DNA from: Gemmatimonadaceae bacterium
Lineage (GTDB): Bacteria; Gemmatimonadota; Gemmatimonadetes; Gemmatimonadales; Gemmatimonadaceae
Assembly (NCBI GenBank): GCA_020852815.1
Contig: JADZAN010000016.1
Coordinates: forward strand, 1-64,000
Length of the DNA: 64,000 nucleotides
Direction of reading: 5' to 3'
Positions within the stretch are counted from its first letter, which is position 1, and every line of letters begins with the position of its first letter. Position numbers and translations under genes: made by a program. The notes under the pieces were generated by a model that was not told the DNA's origin, did no database searches, and saw nothing but the letters and a program-made list of their open reading frames with translations. Positions 1-10,923 of the stretch are shown here, piece by piece.

Positions 1-2270
1 GGCGGGGGTTCGCGTAGGCGGAGGCCCGCACGGTCGCCACCCCGTTGGCCCCGGTGGTGTCGTACACGATCGTGCTGTCGAGCGCGGGGAACGACCAGGC
101 GCTCACGGTCTCGTAGGCGTTGACCGCGGCCGTGCTGCTGTAGGCCCCGCTGGAGAAGTAGTGCACCGAGATCCCGCGATAGCGCCGGGTGCTGGCGGTG
201 TCCTCGGGCGCGTCGTCCTTGAAGGTGTACGCGGTGGCCTGGCGCTGCTGCAGCACCGCCGTGCTCGACATCGTGCTGGTCGACGTCTGCTGCCCGCGCT
301 TGTACTCCCGGCTGGTGCGCTTGAACGACGGCCACTTGGTCAGTGGCGACGGCACCGGGTCGTCATCGGCCTCGGCGACGGTGCGGAAGGTCGTGCGCGT
401 CTTCCCGTACTCGCCGCTCGCCCCGTCCCACACCGTCACCTCGCGATAGGCCACGATGGGGCCGCCTCCCAGCGGGGTGGCCGATTGCGTCGAGCGCGAG
501 AAGTAGCGGCAGCTCCCGCCGTTGAACTGGAAGCTGTAGCGCGGCTCCGCGCTCACGATGCCACTCGAGATGGTCGTGTCCGCCTGCAGCGTGTACTTGA
601 AGCGCTGGAGGCGTGTCGCCCCCATGGCGTCGGTGGTGCGGAGCTCCGCCAGGCGCAGCCCCCCGGCGAGCTTCTTCTTCACCACCGCACTGTCGCTCCA
701 GTCCACGCGGATGAAAGCGCTGTTCCCCGCGCCGCCGTACTCGTCGGAGGCCTGGGCCGTGTAGCTGCCCGGTGGGAGCGAGACGGCGTACGTCCCGCTC
801 GTGGTCCACATCCCCTTCCCGAGGATGGACGCATACCGACACCCGACGCCGCCGCAGCTCGCCGGTTGCAAGGCAACGACCACCGTTGCCACGACCGTGC
901 TGCTGCCGCCAACCGTGAACGGCGTGTTGACGGGGCCGGTCGAGCCGGAGGGCGAGTTGGCCGTGATGGAATGCGCGGACCCGCCGAGCGGGGCGGTCAG
1001 GCTGCCACTGTAGGCGCCGTAGTCGTTCGAGGCGTACACAAACTCCGACGTGCCGCCGGTCGGGTACGTGATGCGCGTCAGGACCCCGGCCTTGGCGAAC
1101 GTGGAATCGGGGGTCCGATCGGCGCCGGTGAGGACGGCGCCCGTGGGGGTGATCGCGGGCGGGATGAGCGTGGTGTTGCTGGTGACGCCGTTGAAGTAGC
1201 CCCAGTGATCCTGGCCGGTGGCGCTGTACGCCGGGAGCGTGGGGCCGCTGTAGTCAAACGAGTATGGCGGCAACGAGCTTGCGTTGGTGCCGTCGCGTTC
1301 GAAGATGCTGCGCAACGTGAGGCGGCCGGTGGAGTAGTCGTGCGCGAACTGGAAGCGCCGGATCACGGTGCCACCGGCCGTGGCGACGCGAATCGTGTCC
1401 AGCCGCGGTTCCTGCGCCACGCCAGTCGGCGACAGGGCGTCGGTGCGCAGCGTCGTCCCGGGCACGAAGGTGACCGTGTGCTGGGCCGACGTGATCGTGG
1501 TCAGCCGCCGCGTCACCACCTGCCAGCCGCGTTGCTGCTGGTAGTCCGACGCCACGCATGCCGAGCCGGGGGGGACGGTGACGATCTGGTCGAACTTCTC
1601 CTGGTAGCCGCCGATCTTGAACGTGGACGTATACGGCGTGTAGCTCAACGTCACCACATCGCCGCCCGGCGCGCGGATCTCCGTCAGCTGCCACGCGGAG
1701 TTGTGTGTCTCGCTGGAACTGATCCGGTTCCCCGTCGACCTGCTCGGAGCGCAGCGAGTCGAGGAACGACACCGGCGGCGTGGGCCACCAGCTGCGATAG
1801 AACGCGTGGCCCGAGCTGTAGAAGCCGTTCGACCCCTCGTCGACGAGGCCGCGCACCGTGCGTGTGATCGTGCCGCCCGCCTCGAGCGCCCAGCCGATGC
1901 CGAGCCAGCCGCCGACGTCCTCGACACGGATACCGCTCGGGTGATAGCGCGCGACGATTGGCAGCTCGAGCGTGCGCCCCTTCACCGTGAAGAGCGGCAC
2001 GCTGATGTTGGCGGTCCCGGTGTACAGGCTGACGGGGACGTCCCCGAACTTCCCCAGCGACGCGGCGGTGGGCGAGGTGAGCGTCGCGCGCATCGAGCCG
2101 GTCTGCGCGCTAGCAGCTGGCGGGAGCAGCGCGCTCGCCGCCGCCAGGAGGACCAGCGTGCCGGCGCGGTGCAGGGTGCCAGTGATTAGCGAAGCGCCAC
2201 CTCCCCAAGTACGCGCCGCAGAAAACAGCCGCCCCCTGCCCGCCGCGCGGGCCACTCCCATCGCACGCAT
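1..2270 (-). pseudogene. Rhs/SpvB-like exported surface protein, frame-disrupted, 3' end beyond window
   Basis: The gene reads leftward and runs off the left edge. A GGAGG ribosome-binding site sits five bases before the ATG at 2270. Residues 33-56 form a signal peptide ending PAASAQ. Next comes the N-terminal region of Rhs-like surface proteins, with motifs such as VSLYTGTANISVPLF and YHPSGIRVEDVGGWLGIGW. This frame makes sense down to about 1720 (VDGEPDQF), then becomes nonsense and stops at 1254. From about 1738 leftward, the +1 frame carries the coherent sequence (SETHNSAWQLTEI, GGDVVTLSYTP, SGPTLPAYSATGQDHWGYF); I checked it triplet by triplet and it stays open to base 1. The reading is therefore broken once, probably with loss of a segment. 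Whether this is a true pseudogene or an assembly error cannot be told from the sequence. Rhs-type proteins are large exported or toxin-delivery proteins; a toxin tip, if any, lies outside the window. Confidence 0.7.
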
Positions 2271-2432
2271 TCCCGCCTCCTGTCGTCACCCGGCACGTCG
2301 TTGCACGTGACGACGACGCTGGCGACAACCGGCGGCCACGCGATGTGACACCAATCACGAGCTGGCGAGCGCGGCGGCCTTACCTACAGGAGTTTTGCAG
2401 GATCCTTGTCAGGAAGAGCCACCCCCACCCCC

Positions 2433-4727
2433 CTACGCCGCCGGCAGCACCACCCGAAACGTCGACCCCTCCCCAGGCGCGCTCTCCACCGAAAGGCGCG
2501 CCCCGATCGCCAGGCAGAGCGCACGCGAGATGGAGAGCCCAAGCCCGGTGCCACCGTAGTCGCGCCCGGTCGTCGCGTCGGCCTGCTCGAATGCCTCGAA
2601 GATCGCGCCGAGCCGGTGCGGCGGGATCCCGCACCCGGTGTCGTGCACTTCGACGAGGAGGGGGCGCTGCGCGGCGTTTGTCACCACGCGCACGACGACC
2701 TCGCCTCGTTCGGTGAACTTGAGGGCGTTGCTGATCAGGTTCACCAGGACCTGCCGCAGCTTGGCGCCGTCGGTGACGAGCGTGGCCGGTGCGCTGGGGA
2801 CGTCGGTGCGCAGCACGACCTCGGGGCGCCGCGGGTAGCCCTCGCACTGCGCCACGGTCTCGGTGACAAGCGTGCAGATGTCGGTGGGCGCACGCTGCAC
2901 GTCCACGCGCCCCGCCTCGACCTTGGCGAGATCGAGAATGTCGTTGACGAGCGCGAGCAGCCGCGAACCATTGGCCTCCACGCGCGACAGGAACTCGCGC
3001 TCGCGCTCGGGGAGGAAGGTGTCGCGGCTGCGGGCCATGAGGCGCGTGAAACCGATGATGGCGTTGAGCGGCGTGCGCAACTCGTGGCTCATGCGCGCCA
3101 GGAAATCGCTCTTGGCGCGGTTGGCCTCGTCGGCGGCGTCGCGCGCCTGCTCCAGCGAACGCTGGACCGCCATGAGCGGAGAGATGTCGGTGGCGAGCGA
3201 CACGCTCCCGCCGTCGCTGGTGGGCTGCACGGTGACGCGCAGCGTGCGGTCCCCCACCACCTGCACAAACGTCTCGCCTTCGCCGCGGTGGCGCTCCATG
3301 GCGCGAGCGATCCACGCCTCACCCGACTCGCCCGTCTCCGGGACCTTGCCGTCGACGAGCGTCGCCTCCAGCAGCGCTCGGAGCGGAACGCCGGGACGCG
3401 CCAGCGCTTCCCACTGGGGACGATCGAAGACAAATGCGCTATTGCAAACCAGCAGCCGGTCCTCGGCGTCGAACATGGCGAAGCTGGAGTCGAGCAGTTC
3501 GACGGCATCGACCAGGCGCGCGCGTTCGCGACGGAGCGCCTCCTCGGCCCCCATGCGCTGCGTGAGGTCGCGCCACACGCCGATGAGCGTGGGACGGCCA
3601 TCGAGCGTGATGCTGGCCAGGCTCACCTCGACGAAGACGTCCGTGCCATCGAGGCGACGGTGCAGCCAGTCGAAGCGGTGATGCCGCTTGGCGTGCGCCA
3701 GCTCGATCATGCGACGAGCCTTCTCCTCCGACGGCTCGCCGTCGGGTTGCAGCGGCGGCGAGAGCGTCGCCGGGTGCACGCCGATGAGCGCCTCGCGGTT
3801 CGGGGCCCGCAGCATGCGCACGGTCGCGTCGTTGCAGTGGAGGATGTGCCCGGCGAAGAGTATGTGCGAGTCGGACGAGTGCTCGAACAGGACGCGGAAT
3901 CGTTCCTGTGCCGCGTATCGCTCCGTCACGTCGTCGCCGACGGCGATGACGCCGGCAATCTCACCCGCGTCGTTGGCAAAGGTGGAGACGTTCCAGCGCA
4001 CCCGGATCGTCGCACCGGTGCGGCTCCGCAGGCGTTGATGGATGCCTCGGAGGGCATCGCCCTCGAGCACACGGGCAATGGCGCGTCGCACCGCCTCCCG
4101 GTCATCCTCGCACGCGACCTGGTCCCAGAGCGCACGCCCCACGACGTGGTCGCGCGGGATGCCGAACAGCGTGGCGGCGGCGTCGTTCCACTCGAAGATC
4201 GTCCCGTCGGGGTACAGGCCGATGATCACCGTGGCAGCGTGCTGGATCAACGCGCGAATTTGTGCCTCGCGGGAGCGCTGCGCCGTGATGTCCAGCTTGA
4301 CGCAGATGAAGGATTGCAGCTCCCCATGGTCGTCTCGGATGGGCGTCAGGCTGATCCGCGTCCAGAACGGTGAGCCATCGGCGCGATGGTTCCGCAATTC
4401 CCCCTGGTAGGCGAGCCCGTTGCGCACGGCATGCCGAATGGCCTGCGCCGTCGTTGGCTCCACGTCGTTGTGCCGCAGCAACGACGACGCCGTGCGCCCG
4501 ACGATCTGCGCCATGGTGTAGCCGGTCATCCGCTCCCACGCCGGATTCACCCACGTCACGCGGCCGCGCGCGTCGCTGATCATCACGGCGTCCGACGCCT
4601 GCGACATCAGCGCGTGCAGTTCGCGCACGCCGGTGGTGGCCGGTTCCGAAGTTGGAGCGCATGTCGCGGCGGACGCCACGTCACGCGGTACGGGCGGGAG
4701 AGTGTGGAGCGACGCGGTGGACGTCAT
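2433..4727 (-). CDS. Multi-PAS sensor histidine kinase
   Basis: This is a 764-residue cytoplasmic sensor kinase with no signal peptide or membrane segment. Four PAS-type domains come in order: about 38-155 (SDAVMISDARGRVTWVNPAW), 160-275, 280-395 and 405-525. A HisKA dimerisation/phosphoacceptor domain follows, with SHELRTPLNAI and the phosphorylated histidine at about residue 548. The HATPase domain has its N box (NLISNALKFT), G1 box (HDTGCGIP) and G2 box (DYGGTGLGLSI). No receiver or HPt domain is attached and no response regulator lies nearby, so its partner is unknown. Stacked PAS domains usually sense small ligands, redox state or light through bound cofactors; no cofactor can be assigned here. 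Family identification is secure. Confidence 0.93.
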   Translation of the reverse strand: MTSTASLHTLPPVPRDVASAATCAPTSEPATTGVRELHALMSQASDAVMISDARGRVTWVNPAWERMTGYTMAQIVGRTASSLLRHNDVEPTTAQAIRHAVRNGLAYQGELRNHRADGSPFWTRISLTPIRDDHGELQSFICVKLDITAQRSREAQIRALIQHAATVIIGLYPDGTIFEWNDAAATLFGIPRDHVVGRALWDQVACEDDREAVRRAIARVLEGDALRGIHQRLRSRTGATIRVRWNVSTFANDAGEIAGVIAVGDDVTERYAAQERFRVLFEHSSDSHILFAGHILHCNDATVRMLRAPNREALIGVHPATLSPPLQPDGEPSEEKARRMIELAHAKRHHRFDWLHRRLDGTDVFVEVSLASITLDGRPTLIGVWRDLTQRMGAEEALRRERARLVDAVELLDSSFAMFDAEDRLLVCNSAFVFDRPQWEALARPGVPLRALLEATLVDGKVPETGESGEAWIARAMERHRGEGETFVQVVGDRTLRVTVQPTSDGGSVSLATDISPLMAVQRSLEQARDAADEANRAKSDFLARMSHELRTPLNAIIGFTRLMARSRDTFLPEREREFLSRVEANGSRLLALVNDILDLAKVEAGRVDVQRAPTDICTLVTETVAQCEGYPRRPEVVLRTDVPSAPATLVTDGAKLRQVLVNLISNALKFTERGEVVVRVVTNAAQRPLLVEVHDTGCGIPPHRLGAIFEAFEQADATTGRDYGGTGLGLSISRALCLAIGARLSVESAPGEGSTFRVVLPAA

Positions 4728-4879
4728 GCAGGGCGGATGTGAGCGATCGGATGGCCGGCCAGTTGCCAGTATCGGACGCCCCGCCGCGAAATTGCGATTC
4801 GTTAGGCTTTTCTCGTGATTGTGGTGGGGGCCAGGCTTGGGGCCTTCTCATCTGCGCGCGCGCACCGCGCCTGCATCGC

Positions 4880-7088
<2,209 letters not shown>

Positions 7089-7237
7089 GCGGGGGAGTGG
7101 AGGTGATGGCTGGCGTAAACTGCCGGGGGTGAACGCGTGAGGCAACTGGAGCGTTCGCCTCGACGAGTCGCGGGGCACCGCCCCATGGACGGTGCCCCGC
7201 ATGCGATTCGTACCTCGCTGGCGCAGTCGCGCGTCGC

Positions 7238-9742
7238 TCAGCGCGAGGTACTCACGCAGGTCCCCTGGGTTCCCAGTCCGACGGCGTAGCGCAGGACGAT
7301 GAGTGGGTCCGTGGCATCGAGCGCGCCGCTGCAGTTGGCGTCGCCATGCGGGAGGACGGTGAGCGGCGATGGCAACGGAATGGCGGCGAGTCCCCGCTGG
7401 ATGAGGAGCGCATCGGCGGCGTTGACGAGGCCGTTGCGATCGACGTCGCCGCGCAGCACTGGCGGTTCACTGGTGAGCGGCAGCGACCAGATACCGCGCC
7501 CGTACGTCCCCGCCACCAGGCGGTTGGAGGCGGCGTGATACACGAGGTCCGTCACGGCCACGAAGGAGAGCCCTTGCGTCAGCGTCCAGCTCACGCCGCC
7601 GTCGACGGTCTCGAAGACGCCGAGGTCGGTGCCCACGAAGAAGCGATTGCGCGTGGGGGTGAAGGCAAAGGCGTTGATGGGGATGTCGGGGAGGTTGCCG
7701 GTGAGATTGGCGAAGTTGGTGCCCGCGTCGGGGGTGAGGAGGATCTTGAAGCCGCCGTAGCCGCCGTGCGTGATGGCGAAGCGCTTGGTGTCGTACGGAT
7801 CGGCGGCCACGTCGGTCACGGCGCGTTGCACCTGCGTGCCACCAAACCAGCTCGTGCCGCCATTCGGCGTCCAGAAGATGAAGCCGTTGGTGGTGCCGCC
7901 AAAGATGACCTGCGGCGAACCGCGTCCGATGGCGAGGGCGTTGATGTTGGCGTTGACGGTGGGGCTGAAGGCGACCCAGCTGGCCCCCAGGTCCTGTGAT
8001 CGCTCGATGGCGCGCGTGCCGGCCCAGAGCTGCCGCGGATTGTTTGGGTCCATGGCGAACGGGGTGATGAACGGCGGCTGGTAGACGAAGCGCGGCGGGA
8101 TGTACGTGAGGGTGCGCGCATTCACGTCGAGCTTTCCCAGCTGCCCCCCCTGCCAGGAGACGAGGACGGTGTTGGGGCTGGTGTAGTCGATCATGGCGTA
8201 GCCGCCGTCGCCGTAGCCAACCCCCGACCAGAACATCGAGCCGCCGGACATCATGCTCCCGTTGTCCTGCGTCCCGCCGACGACCACGGCGGGGTTCGTC
8301 GGGTGCACGGCGATCCCGGGATAGAACTGCGTGGCCGAGATCCCGTTGTTGAGCGTCCGCCAGCTGGTGCCGCCGTCGGTGGAGGTGAAGATGCCGCCGT
8401 CGCAGGTGGCGACGATGCGCCGCGAGTCGTTGGCGTCGAAGACGACGCTGTGCCAGTCGGAATGCACGTTGCCGGCAATGACGTTGAACGTGTTGCCGCC
8501 GTCGCGCGACCGGAACAGCCGCACGCCACCGATGATGACCTTGTTCTCGTCGATGGGGTCGACGGCAAGGACGAGGTTGTACTCGCTCTGCTCGCCGAAG
8601 TCCCCTTCGTCGTACTGCTGCTGGAAGGTGATGCCGTTGGCGGCAAGCAGCGTCCACTGCCCGGAGAACTCGTCCCAGCGGGCCAGCGTGCGGAAGGCGC
8701 GATTGGACGGGTTGGCGATGATGGCCCAGACCGACCCCGGGCGCGCCGGGCTTACCGCAAGCGCGATCCGTCCCAGCGAGGTGGGGGTCCCCAGCGATTG
8801 GGCGATGGGGGTCCAGCTGACGCCGCCGTTGGTCGACATGTAGACGCCGTTGGCGGCGGCGCCGAACAGGTTGCCGACGGCGGCATACCAGACCTCGGGG
8901 CGCGTGGGATGCTGCACCACGTCGGTGACGAAGCCTTGCATCGCGATGCTCCACGACTGCCCGGAGTTGGTGGAGCGCAGGAGCCCGAAGTTGGTGGCCG
9001 CCAGCACGGTGGTGTTGGCGACGGTGCCGGCGGTGGCGCGATCGACGGCCAGGTGATACACGAAGCCGCCCAGGGCGCCGGCAGGTGCAAGGATGGTGGC
9101 GGCCACGCGGGACCACGTCGTGCCACCGTTCGTCGACTTGAGGATGCCGCAACCGTCGGTGTACCCCTGCGGGTCGAACGTCTCCCCTGTCCCGGCATAC
9201 ACGATGTTGGGGTCGACGGGATCCATCACGATATGGCCAATGGCGGTGGAGCACTCGTTGTCGCCGAGCGCCTGCCACGAGGCGCCGCCGTTGAGGGTGC
9301 GCCACACGCCGGCAGAGCCGGCGCCGGCGAGCATCACGCGCGCATCGGTCGGGTGCAACGCGACGGTGGAGAAGCGCCCTTCGTCCTGCATGGGCGAGGA
9401 GGAGTAGCGCGTGTTCATGCTGATGAAGCCCGAGGGGCCCATCGGCTGCCACCGCTCACCGGCGGCGACGCTCGACCCGGCAATGGCCGGGGCAAAGGCG
9501 CCGGCGCGTGCCGAGAGCTTGAACTCGCGCAGGGCGGCGACCTTGTCGGCCGGAAGCCGGCCGTCGGCGCCGGCGCGCTGCGACACGTACCACGCCCGGC
9601 GCTCGCGCACGTCGCCTTCCTTCATGTCCTTGGCAGTGAGCGATTGCGCGCGAAGGCCGGCGCTGGTGGCGGGAGCGCCCAGGAGCGCGGCCAGCGCGAC
9701 GATCATGCGAAGCTTCCGCAGGGGGAGGGGGAGACGGGTCAT
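7238..9742 (-). CDS. Exported BNR/sortilin-type beta-propeller with C-terminal dockerin
   Basis: An 834-residue exported protein. It has a signal peptide at about 1-32, then a repeat-rich region with many blade signatures (GVWRTLNGGASW, GILKSTNGGTTWSRVA, GLLRSTNSGQSWS, GIFTSTDGGTSWRTL). This is the Asp-box/VPS10-like propeller fold found in exoglycosidases and in proteins that bind sugars or peptides. Residues of about 765-834 form a type I dockerin with two calcium loops: DVDRNGLVNAAD and GDANCSGALDATD, each followed by a helix (ALLIQRGLAAI, LIVLRYAVGLG). Its start overlaps the upstream stop by four bases, so it is probably translationally coupled. The same operon encodes a cohesin-like lipoprotein, the expected dockerin partner. 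No catalytic residues can be named, so enzymatic activity is unproven. Confidence 0.88.
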   Translation of the reverse strand: MTRLPLPLRKLRMIVALAALLGAPATSAGLRAQSLTAKDMKEGDVRERRAWYVSQRAGADGRLPADKVAALREFKLSARAGAFAPAIAGSSVAAGERWQPMGPSGFISMNTRYSSSPMQDEGRFSTVALHPTDARVMLAGAGSAGVWRTLNGGASWQALGDNECSTAIGHIVMDPVDPNIVYAGTGETFDPQGYTDGCGILKSTNGGTTWSRVAATILAPAGALGGFVYHLAVDRATAGTVANTTVLAATNFGLLRSTNSGQSWSIAMQGFVTDVVQHPTRPEVWYAAVGNLFGAAANGVYMSTNGGVSWTPIAQSLGTPTSLGRIALAVSPARPGSVWAIIANPSNRAFRTLARWDEFSGQWTLLAANGITFQQQYDEGDFGEQSEYNLVLAVDPIDENKVIIGGVRLFRSRDGGNTFNVIAGNVHSDWHSVVFDANDSRRIVATCDGGIFTSTDGGTSWRTLNNGISATQFYPGIAVHPTNPAVVVGGTQDNGSMMSGGSMFWSGVGYGDGGYAMIDYTSPNTVLVSWQGGQLGKLDVNARTLTYIPPRFVYQPPFITPFAMDPNNPRQLWAGTRAIERSQDLGASWVAFSPTVNANINALAIGRGSPQVIFGGTTNGFIFWTPNGGTSWFGGTQVQRAVTDVAADPYDTKRFAITHGGYGGFKILLTPDAGTNFANLTGNLPDIPINAFAFTPTRNRFFVGTDLGVFETVDGGVSWTLTQGLSFVAVTDLVYHAASNRLVAGTYGRGIWSLPLTSEPPVLRGDVDRNGLVNAADALLIQRGLAAIPLPSPLTVLPHGDANCSGALDATDPLIVLRYAVGLGTQGTCVSTSR

Positions 9743-10344
9743 GGGATCATCACCAGGGTGAGCGCGTTGCTCGTGCCGCTCGGCGTGGTGACCGAGACGG
9801 AGAAGGTGCCGGGCGCGAAGCTCGAGGGACGCCCGCGCGCTGCTGTATCGGTGTAGGTGAGGGGCATGGCGAAGCGGATCGTGCGCCCGGCGGTGTCGGC
9901 CGGGATCATGTCGAAGGTGGCGCGCCCCACGTGAATGGCGTTGCCACCGACGGCAAAGCCGCCGCTCCCCCCGGTGTGTCCGGGCACGAAGCCGCTCCCC
10001 GTGAGGGTGAGCGTCGGGGCCTCGCCGCGCCCCAGGCGGATGGTGTCGGGGGCGAGGCGCGTGAGCGTGGGGGGCTCGGTGGCGCTTCGCACGTTGTGCG
10101 TCGTGTCGGTGGCGGGTACTGCCGCTGCGCCGGCGGGGGCGGCCGCGCTTCCGGTCGCGACCGCGCTCCCCGTGGTGGCGGCGGCGGTGCTGTCGGCCGG
10201 CGCCCCCGACTCGGCGTTGGCGCGGCGGGCGCCCGACGTGCAGCTGGCGACGAGGGCGGCGCCGAGGGTGGCGCAGAGGACGGCCGCCAGTTGCACGGCG
10301 CGGGCGCGCATCGCGGCGCGACGCGGTCTACGGTGGCGGCTCAC
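9739..10344 (-). CDS. Lipoprotein with IPT/TIG-like domain
   Basis: A 201-residue predicted lipoprotein. A signal sequence ends in LVASC, putting the lipid-bearing cysteine at about residue 35. A low-complexity Ala/Thr/Ser/Gly linker (36-85) follows, then one immunoglobulin-like IPT/TIG domain at about 90-201. The domain shows PTLTRLAPDTIRLGRGE, LTLTGSGFVPG and a terminal SVTTPSGTSNALTLVMI, the usual start and end of this fold. The gene overlaps its neighbours on both sides by four bases (ATGA junctions). That arrangement ties it to the cohesin-like lipoprotein upstream and the dockerin propeller downstream. A structural or adaptor role at the outer surface is inferred; no enzymatic motif is visible. 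Confidence 0.8.
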   Translation of the reverse strand: MSRHRRPRRAAMRARAVQLAAVLCATLGAALVASCTSGARRANAESGAPADSTAAATTGSAVATGSAAAPAGAAAVPATDTTHNVRSATEPPTLTRLAPDTIRLGRGEAPTLTLTGSGFVPGHTGGSGGFAVGGNAIHVGRATFDMIPADTAGRTIRFAMPLTYTDTAARGRPSSFAPGTFSVSVTTPSGTSNALTLVMIP

Positions 10345-10922
10345 GGTTGCACCTTGGGTGCGGGAGCGACGCGCACGTTGGGCATTCCCGCATAGAGGGC
10401 GGCGCGCGTGTCCGACACGGTGAGGCGCGGCGTGAGGTCGGCGAGCGAGACGCTGTGCAGTTCGTCGACGAGAAGCCCCAGGCGACGCAGCCCGCGCCGG
10501 TCGATGACGCGGGCGCGCATCCGGAAGAGGAGCCCTTCGGGGATGCCGCGCGCCGCGGCCCCGGCCACGCGATACTCGCCCACTACCGGGTTCACCGCAC
10601 GCAACGCGGCGTCGGAGACGCTGTCGGGGCCGATGAGTTGCAGCTGCAGCGAGTCGTACAGGAAGCGGGCGGTGAAGCTCCCCACGGCGCCGCCGCTGTC
10701 GGCGCGCGCGAAGGCGGAGATCGTCACTTCGTGCCCGGCCCGCGCCAACGTGTCGGAGACGAGGATCCAGGCGTTGGCGGAAATCGGCATCGGGACCGGT
10801 CGCGGCGGGGCGACGCTCGCCCGCTCGTCGGCGCAGGCCGCGATGGCGACGAGGGCGAGAATTGCAGCCGGTGCGAGGGCAACGCGAACGGCGCGGCGGG
10901 AAATCGCGAGGGAGATCGGCAT
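10341..10922 (-). CDS. Cohesin-like lipoprotein
   Basis: A 193-residue predicted lipoprotein with the lipobox AIAAC (Cys at about 30). Residues 48-140 have the layout of a cohesin/carbohydrate-binding-type beta-sandwich: AGHEVTISAFARADSGGAVG, then SFTARFLYDSLQLQLIGPDS (matching the family's f.f.l.YD..l.l), then YRVAGAAARGIPEGLLFRMRARV (matching the late strands g.vr.ag....gi....l....f.v). Cohesins are the receptor modules that bind dockerins. A clear dockerin lies two genes downstream in the same operon (7238-9742), which strengthens the assignment. The start is two bases beyond the stop of the Ig-repeat gene upstream, and the stop overlaps the next start. The assignment rests on pattern only; a generic beta-sandwich remains possible. 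Confidence 0.62.
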   Translation of the reverse strand: MPISLAISRRAVRVALAPAAILALVAIAACADERASVAPPRPVPMPISANAWILVSDTLARAGHEVTISAFARADSGGAVGSFTARFLYDSLQLQLIGPDSVSDAALRAVNPVVGEYRVAGAAARGIPEGLLFRMRARVIDRRGLRRLGLLVDELHSVSLADLTPRLTVSDTRAALYAGMPNVRVAPAPKVQP

Positions 10923-10923
10923 G

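Noticed and set aside
161-1867. Plus-strand frame of 568 codons opposite the Rhs-like gene
   Set aside because: The minus strand carries a coherent Rhs-like sequence in the shifted frame; the plus-strand product is Arg-rich and featureless.
2406-4373. Plus-strand frame of 655 codons opposite the histidine kinase
   Set aside because: The minus-strand kinase has complete catalytic motifs; the opposite frame is Arg/Glu/His-rich without any family signature.
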